19,973 bases of DNA from Parachlorella kessleri (Eukaryota; Chlorophyta; Trebouxiophyceae; Chlorellales; Chlorellaceae), in the NCBI GenBank assembly GCA_001598975.1, contig BBXU01001858.1, positions 1 to 19,973 on the forward strand. The letters are read 5' to 3'. The translations under genes and the position numbers were made by a program. The notes under the pieces were generated by a model that ran no database searches, was not told the DNA's origin, and worked only from the letters and a program-made list of their open reading frames with translations. Positions 10,706 through 17,700 of the stretch are shown here, in pieces; positions within the stretch are counted from its first letter, which is position 1; each line of letters starts with the position of its first letter.

Positions 10706-10891
10706 ATGAAGTGCTCACGGAGGCTTCCATTCCATCAGCTTCCAGCAGCAATACTGGAGCATGCGCCATCCAGCAGCAATACTGGAGCATGCGATTATAC
10801 GGAGCTACTGTGCCTTGTGCACCGCTCTTGGCAGGAGTGGCTGGCAGGTCTCGGGCAAGGCATAAGTTATGCAAAGTATGCCAAGCTTTGA
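10706..10891 (+). pseudogene. Small F-box-like open frame in the 3' flank of copy A
   Basis: A 61-codon frame starting MKCSRRLPFHQLPAAILEH and continuing to LLCLVHRSWQEWLAGL. The LPxxxLxxIL ... LCLVxRSW pattern resembles an F-box. The homologous position in unit B (about 13385-13530) is recognisable but frame-disrupted (DLPAVVPEY, then WLACFVQG). It may be the first exon of a lost third F-box gene or a leftover from an older duplication. No continuing exon was found. Confidence 0.3.
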
Positions 10892-11093
10892 CTTAGCTGG
10901 CTGGTGAGCGCATGTTGTGCTGCAGCATGCTGTGGTGCTGAGCTGGCAGGCGAACTATAATTAAAGGTAGAAAACCAAATCTTCCATGTCCATTTGGAGA
11001 GACCAGTCCGGCTTCCTCGGACACCGAACGCTCCTTACCTCCAGACCTTAGAAATTTGCAGAAGGGTTGGCTCCTTCGCAGAGTTACCTCGCC

Positions 11094-13225
11094 ATGGCAG
11101 CGCCTCCTGCGCTTGGGCCGTGCCGACTGCCAGCAGACGTGCTTCTGCGCATCCTAGACTTGACGTGGGATACCATCTTGCAGCAAAACAAGGCCAGGTG
11201 CTTCACTCTTCAGGCCTGCACTCGCAACTGCACTTTTGCCGTTTGCCAGGGTGATTTGGGTAACTATAGATATGTGGACACAGGCTACGCCTGGAGAGCT
11301 GCTGCAAGGAGCTGCACCGGGGCCTAAGGCTCCAGGTGTGGCCGGCGGTCTATCTGGGGTCCGCCAAGGCCGTCCGGTGGGCTCTTGAGCGTAAGCCTGT
11401 TACGAGAGACTTGAGGGTGAACTGGGCTCATGACAAAACGGCGGTACAAGGGGTGCTGGACGCCGTCACATTTGTGTCGCGAGAGGTGGGCAGGGCACCA
11501 GACCTGACGTGTTTTGGTGACTGTGTGGTTACGGTGCCACTGAGGATTGGACACACTGTCCTGCGGCGGCCGCTGGATGTGAGGAACAACAACGACTCTT
11601 GAAGCTCATGGCACAGCAGGTTCAGCAGGGTGAATGCTTCCTCCCACACTGGCCAAGCTTGCTAGGGCTGGGGTATCATTGACATCGGTGCCCTGTGCAG
11701 GTTTTGATAAACGTGTGGGCCGACCATGGAATTGGCATCAGCTTGGAGCGGTCCTTGCCTGCACTCAGGAAGCTGAGCTGCGTGTGGGATTTCACCGCCA
11801 GCCAGCTCAGCGCGACCTTCCCCGCCCTCGGGGACCTCAGCTGCAGGGATTTCGACTTGAGCCAGTTCAGCGGGTCCTTGCCCGCCCTCGTCAAGCTTTA
11901 CTGTTTCCGCTTGAGCGGCATTGAGCAGCTTGGTGCGACCCTTCCCGCCCTTGCAGAGCTGTGCTGCTGGGATTTGGACGTCAGCCACCTCAGCAAATCC
12001 TTGCCTGCGCTCGTGAAGCTTGAGTGTGGTCGTCTCCACCTGGGCCGGTGCAGCGCCTCCTTCCTAGCCCTGAGGGAGCTTGAGTGCGAGTGGGATCTCT
12101 ACCTGGAGGAGTCCAGCGCGTCCTTTCCAGTCCTTACCGAGCTCTCCTGTGGGTGCGGAGAAGATCCATCTGGACAGGTCTTCCTTGGGCAGTCCCGCGC
12201 CTCTTTCCCAGCCCTCACCAGAATCTCCTGCAACAGGCTCCATTTTGAGCAGTGCAGGGGCTCCTTCCCGGCCCTCATCAAGGTCGAGTGTGGTCGCGAT
12301 GAGTGGGGGAACACTGCCGCCATTGACTATGGGGATGTCCGGCTGGGGCAGTGCAGCGGATGCTTTCCTGCCCTAGTGGAGACGAATTGTTGCTATCTGG
12401 ATCCTGGGCAGTACAGTGGCTCCTTCCCGGCCCTCACCGCGCTGACAGCAGTGAGGGGGGTTGGAGCCTGCGAGCTTGATGTGATGTTCCCAGCACTGCG
12501 AAGGCTGTGGCTCACAAGTTGGATTGAGGCAGCCCAGCGGCTGCCGTCATCGCAGCTGCCTCCTAAAATAACTGAGCTGGCGTGCCACGTCAGCATCTTC
12601 CCAGGGTTGGTCAACCCCCGCATGAGGCAGCTGGAAACCCTTGCCCTATGGTGCGACAAGCGCGAGCTGCCAGAGGTGAGCACTGCATGACGAAGTCTTG
12701 CCTAGTGGTCGGTCTTACCATTCTTGATGCCAATTGCATTTGCTGCCTGTGCGGGGTGTTGGCTCGGCGATGGGCTTTATTCTTGAACGACACACTCCCC
12801 CTCATCAGGCACCTGAGACATTCAGCTATGCCTGCGTGAGGTGTGAGGACCTGCCTTGGTGGTAGCTGCTGCCTGTGTCGGCGCTGCCTATCGGTGTTAT
12901 TTGCAACACATACGGGACAGCAATCGCAGTGAGAGGTTTCCATGCGATCCCATGCACTCTTAGTTTCGGTGTGGCGCAGGGGTTAGAGGCTGCGGCACGC
13001 CTGCAGACACTCGAACTTGTCCTTAACCCGGAGCCGGACAGGAAGGAGGGGGAGCTGTCCCAGGAGGCGCTTTCGACCCTTGCGTTGCTCAAGCTCCAAC
13101 ATTCGCTGAAGAAGGTGGCTGTGTCGACTGGCTGCAAACGGTTCTTTCGCGGTCAGTACCTGATCCTGGCAGCGATGGGGCTATGCCCGCCCCCGCACCC
13201 GCGCAGAGCGCGTCATCCCTGCTGA
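11094..13225 (+). CDS. F-box and cysteine-containing leucine-rich-repeat protein, copy B, four exons
   Basis: Exons 11094-11164, 11284-11485, 11701-12675 and 12980-13225 join in frame (phases 2, 0, 0) into 497 codons with a TGA stop. The first junction fuses LPADVLLRILDLT to LRLESCCKELHRGL, rebuilding an F-box: LPxDVLLxIL, then the LRL..CCK segment. This is strong support for that intron, since unspliced reading hits stops. Exon 3 carries about ten leucine-rich repeats of mostly 21 residues with the signature (F/L)PALxxLxCxxLxLxxFSGS, then a less regular C-terminal cap. F-box proteins of this layout bind Skp1 and recruit substrates through the LRR to SCF ubiquitin ligases; that role is inferred from family knowledge. 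The start ATG follows ctcgcc and matches the aligned start in copy A. No membrane segment or signal peptide is visible, so it is probably cytosolic or nuclear. Confidence 0.75.
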
Positions 13226-14584
13226 GCAATCCGTGGTTGGTCCCCATGGTTTTTCACATTGGGCGTGCAGGGGTAGGGGTTCGGTTGGGCAGACAAAGCG
13301 GCATGCTTTCCCGTATCGGCTTCCTGATTGGTGGATTCACCTGGAAGCAAGCGGTACGTCTGTGCAGTTGGTGCTCACCCAGGCTTCCTTTTCCTGCCGT
13401 GATCTGCCAGCTGTAGTACCTGAGTACATGTCAGATCATTGTGCAGTCACGGTGCCTTGTGCAACGGTCTTGCAGGAGTTCGGGTGGCTAGCATGTTTTG
13501 TGCAAGGCATACACTTGGTACACACTCAGCTAAGCCTTGTCGACTTAAAGACGTCTATACTTGGCCGGCTGGGTCCTGTCCTGCGAAGCCTGTGCTTTGT
13601 GCTGTGTGGTGGAGTGAGAATCACCATATCAAGTCTATAAGCAGGTGCTGGCGCTGGCTCGCTAATCACAGAGTTTGCGCCTTTCCTCGCCTGGCACCCA
13701 TTGGTTGTCTGCAAGATGTAGTCCAGCTAGGCTGAAGGAGGTGTGCACCAACACCTGTAGGTAGGGGAATGTATTCCTTACCGGGCTCGGCGAGGATGGC
13801 AGGATTGATATTTTCTCCATCTAGCCATGCTGGAGCGGCACTCAAGCTAGGCCCCAGCAAATCGACAGGCCGCTCTTGGCCGGGCTCAAGGCAAAGTGCC
13901 GTTGCAATTGCAGGCCTTGCAGTTGCTGCCAATTTGCTAAGTCCCATTAGCCTCCTTCTGCCGTGCTTGTGGTTGCTTTGTCAGATGTTATTAGTAAGGG
14001 TGGCAAGTGGTGCGAACAGGGATTGAGAGATAAACTGCACTGCCAGGTCTGGATACAGGATGCGCCTGAGTTTTGCCTGAGTTCTTGATCCAGTAGTTCT
14101 GTTGGATGCCAACTTTGTCCCGTGTCTCCATTTCCCCTCCTTCCTATTGCTTTGTTGTCCATGTTCCTGCTCAGCTTGCTGAACTGCCTGCTGGACTATT
14201 CTCCATGTAGGACAGGCGTCTTTTGCAAAAGGTAAAAAGAAGCCTACTCAAGTTCATCCTGTTTCTTCAGTTCATGCTCAAGTAATGATCACAAGCAATG
14301 ATTACCCAACCAATAGCCAGCCTGCAGGCAAACCCCACCATGCTAAGCACTAGCACTCAGAACTCAGGCAAGACTCAGGCTCATTCTGAATCCAGCCCTG
14401 TCAGTTCCGTCCAGTCCAGCCCAGCTCTACTCCCTGTTCGCACTACCTGCCACCCATGCTACCTAGATGCTACCTAGATGCCGTACCAGGATCAGATACC
14501 CTTGCCGTGGCCAGCAGGGACGACGTCGCCTACGGACTCGCCTTGGACACGCCTTGGTGACACTGGTCTACCTGTGTACACATC
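13226..14584. other. Intergenic region without recognised gene
   Basis: To about 13540 the sequence is the copy B downstream tail, homologous to the region after copy A. From there to 14584 no family, tRNA or transposon signature is visible. Short open frames (up to about 138 codons) have no recognisable composition or motif. An 11-bp direct repeat atgctacctag occurs twice (14456-14466, 14467-14477). The last few hundred bases probably include the acyl-CoA synthetase promoter and 5' UTR, but no clear core element stands out. Confidence 0.5.
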
Positions 14585-14782
14585 ATGGAAGCCCTGTCTT
14601 ACAGGCAATCGAACCGGGGAAGGATTCCGGGGGCGCGGCACCGCCTCGTGGCCCACGCAGAAGTGCAAACCCCGGTACCGCCGGTGATCGCGCGACCCAT
14701 TCGACTGATCAGCAGGCTCATCAGCCGGACCCCAAGCCTGAACAGCCCTGGGGTCGGATGGCACCAGCAGGGCTACGCGACG
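14585..14782 (+). other. Possible organelle-targeting leader of the acyl-CoA synthetase
   Basis: The 66 codons before Met67 are open, with many Arg, Ser and Ala, few acidic residues, and an amphipathic-looking RPIRLISRLISRTPSL segment ending GYAT just before the internal Met. This resembles a mitochondrial or plastid transit peptide. It could equally be untranslated leader that happens to be open. The sequence alone cannot decide. Confidence 0.35.
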
Positions 14783-17700
14783 ATGGTAGAGCCAGCACAG
14801 ACCGGCGTGAATGGCTCCCTAACAGCTGGACCAGCATACAGGTGTGCCATAGCTTGAGCTCCTACCGCGAGAGGCATCTTTGATTTGGGGAACGTCCTGC
14901 CGCGAGGAGGAGGTCGCTAACCGCATCAGGCAGCCCTCCATCGACCAAGGAGCAGCTGCTTGCTACTCGCGCTTATCAAGACAGCTATATAGCCTCTGGC
15001 CCTCAAACCCTAGGTCACTTGCTCGTCATCTAGCCCAAGGGTGCTAGGTACTCGAATAGCCCCAGCGAGGTCGGTTGAACGCACAGGCAGCCTCTTCTTG
15101 AACCCCCGCTGCAGGGCGGCAGCGGATGCCGGCTTTGCCGTGCCTAGAGGCACCCTGTATGACAGCTTCATGAGAAGCTTGGCGGAATGCGGCGGCAGCA
15201 ACTGCCTAGGACGCCGGGTGGGGGACTCCTATCATTTTCTGACTTACAAGGTGGGCCGAAGGCGTGCCAGTGGGCCTGGGATTGGAAATGTGCCCAGAGC
15301 GGAGTGACTCTTCTTTGAATACGAAAGCGTGAGCCGAGAGGTGCGATGTTGGTTGCCCTTTAAAACCCTTCAGCGCTCTGGCTGTACCAAACCGTATGCG
15401 ATTTGCGCTGACGCTCCAAGCCGCCCAGCTGGCTGGCTTGCTGGCAAACCCAGCAGGGCGCTACAATGCTTGGTAAGGTCTCCATCTGCAACCTCGACAA
15501 TGCCAAGTTGTCTAGTCATTGTAATCCCTAGCGCAGCCAAGCTTGGCCCCTGTGACATGGGTGGCCAGCGCCCTAGTGGGTGTGTGGGCTCTGTCAACGC
15601 TTCGCAGAGGCTGTGGCTGTACACCCAGCGCCCTGCAAGGCGTACTAGCAGCAAGATTGGTATAGATATGGTTGCGAAGCCCAAATGACTCTCTCAAAAC
15701 ACTGTGCTCCACCTTTTGCCCCGGCCTTGTGCCATCTCCTACTGAACTTGCCCACCCTGTACAGCAAGCGGGCGACCTTGCGGCGCGGGTGGGCAGCGCG
15801 CTGGTGCGTGTGGGCATGCGGCCAGGGGACCGCGCCTGTGTTTTTGGCGCCAACTGCCCCGAGTGGATGCTGGCCATGCAGGTGGGAGCTGTGCTGTGTG
15901 CTGTAACACGATATGGCAATGCAGCCGCTCTGTAGCTGGGCACAGTGCACAGGCGCCAACTGCCCTAAGTTGTCATTGGCTGTACAGTGGGTAGCCTTGC
16001 CAATAGCAATCCCGCCCTTGCAGATGTGCTCTACGGCAAAGGCGAGCAAAATGCCTTCTGTGGCCCAAGGTCCTTAGCAGGCCTGGGTACTGTCAGTCTG
16101 CCCAAGTGTCCACCCAAACCCAAGGCTAGGCCTTCAGTCACAATACCCCAACATTACAAGGCAGCAGGGGTTTCATACTTATGCCGCCTCGCGTCCTGTG
16201 CAGGCATGCAACCGGCACAGCGTGGTGTGCGTGCCTCTGTACGATGTGCTGGGAGACAACTCGGTTGAGTACATCATCAGTCACTCAGGTCAGCAGATTT
16301 TTCCCTGGCATGGATGGTTCAGTGTTAGAGGACGGCTGAGTCTGTGCCGGTGCAGCAGATGATTACCAGACATATATAGGTATGCATCATATGTACTGGC
16401 TTGGTATTGGAGCCACTACTGGGGAAGGTGGGTACCTCTCGTAAGCAGTCTGTGCCTTTAAATGCTGGGTCACTTGCTGTGCATCGTTGTCCACAGCAAT
16501 TCTCGCTGCCTCCAGGCTGACAGTGTTGGCCAAAGCACTGGAAACTCATTGGTCCCCTTCCCTCTGCTGCTGCTGCGGATGCTGCAGAGTCGTCCGTAGT
16601 CTTCCTTGCTGCCTCCAAGCTGCCAGTGCTGGCCAAGGCCTTGCCTAAGGTGCTGGACAATGTGAAGACAATAGTTTTCTGGGGTCCTGTAGATGCCAAC
16701 GCAGAGCAGGCACTCAAGGTGGGTTTGTTTGCTTGCTTGCTTGTCCCTCAAGTCTTTGTCTCCGCTACACACAGTGTCATCCCATCCTCGGGGTTCACTT
16801 GCACACCTTGCCACACTCAGACTCTCAACCTCAGCCAGGCTATTACTTCCAGGGGAGGTGTATGTCTGGGGCATGAGGCGAATTGCCACCTTTGGATCTC
16901 AGCATGGTCGAGTGACATTGTGCTTGGCTCTACACTCTATCAGTTTTAAGTCTTGGGCAGCAGCTGTCCTCAGCCAACTATAGCCGCGACAAGCTGACAG
17001 GATTCTCACATGCCCTGACAGCCTAGCCCCCCTCCCCACAAGCCTGCAGCTGCTACACTCTTCACTCAGATTTGCCTGCGTCCTCGGAGAATGTTATACA
17101 GAGAGAGCTTGGCCGTCTTGCTGTGTGCAGGATGTCCTAAGGGAGGGGGCAGGGCGGGTGGCAACCTACAGCTTTGAGGATTTTGTGCAGCTAGGGGCAG
17201 ACCATCTCGCTGGACCAGGTGACTAACCCCTCTACTCTTGATTGTGGCAGTATCCCGCTAGCAGCCATGCGCTTACGCTCTGGCATTGCAAAGGCTGGCT
17301 GGCGGTCAGGTCAGGAGGGTAGGCTGCGGGCGGACAGGGTTGGCTGCTCTGGACGGCCCAGCTTTGTCACCGGGGCGGTGTGGGGTGTGTCAGCAGCCTG
17401 AGGGAGGATACGGGTTACAGTGAACCACCCTGCGCCGAAAGCTGTTGGCCGGACAACCGACTTAGCAGAGGGGCAATGCTCCTGCTTGCCGCACCTCGCT
17501 CGTCATCCTTGTCAAGGGCAGTGTGGCATTTGGTTGCGATACCTCTTCATTTCTTGGATGTTGCACGCAGACCCGCCATGCCCCGACGACCTGTGCACCA
17601 TCATGTACACCAGCGGCACCACAGGCACCCCCAAGGTGACACTAGCCTGGCCACTGTGACCATCTGTTGCTGTCTGTGGCCCTGCTTATGCCATTGCTGG

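Larger units (their letters stand above)
10435..11093. other. Spacer between copies A and B
   Basis: The left part is the copy A 3' flank. It contains the small F-box-like frame described separately at 10706-10891 and a 24-base direct repeat (10742-10765 and 10770-10793, period 28). The right part, from about 10910, is the copy B upstream flank, with a TATAATTAAAG at 10956-10966, about 130 bases before the copy B start codon. Nothing else is recognised. Confidence 0.45.
7770..13540. repeat. Tandem segmental duplication, two units of about 3 kb
   Basis: Unit A (about 7770-10890) and unit B (about 10910-13540) are collinear. They share an upstream segment, a start codon context followed by AAAGCGCCTCC or GCAGCGCCTCC, F-box coding sequence, intron 1 remnants, the LRR exon, the next intron, a C-terminal exon and a downstream tail. 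Coding parts remain easy to align and introns are more diverged, so the duplication is not very recent. Unit A carries about 102 extra LRR codons; unit B is otherwise the more intact copy. Confidence 0.85.

Noticed and set aside
14467..14883. 138-codon open frame upstream of the acyl-CoA synthetase
   Set aside because: It overlaps the first synthetase exon in another frame, is Pro/Arg/Gly-rich and shows no motif. I considered a retroelement fragment but saw no protease, reverse transcriptase or terminal repeat.
15251..15764. Extra coding exon in the second synthetase intron (open frames 15329-15688)
   Set aside because: The flanking exons already join in frame at a position matching the family (TYK to the AARVGSAL block). 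The frames inside show no family similarity.
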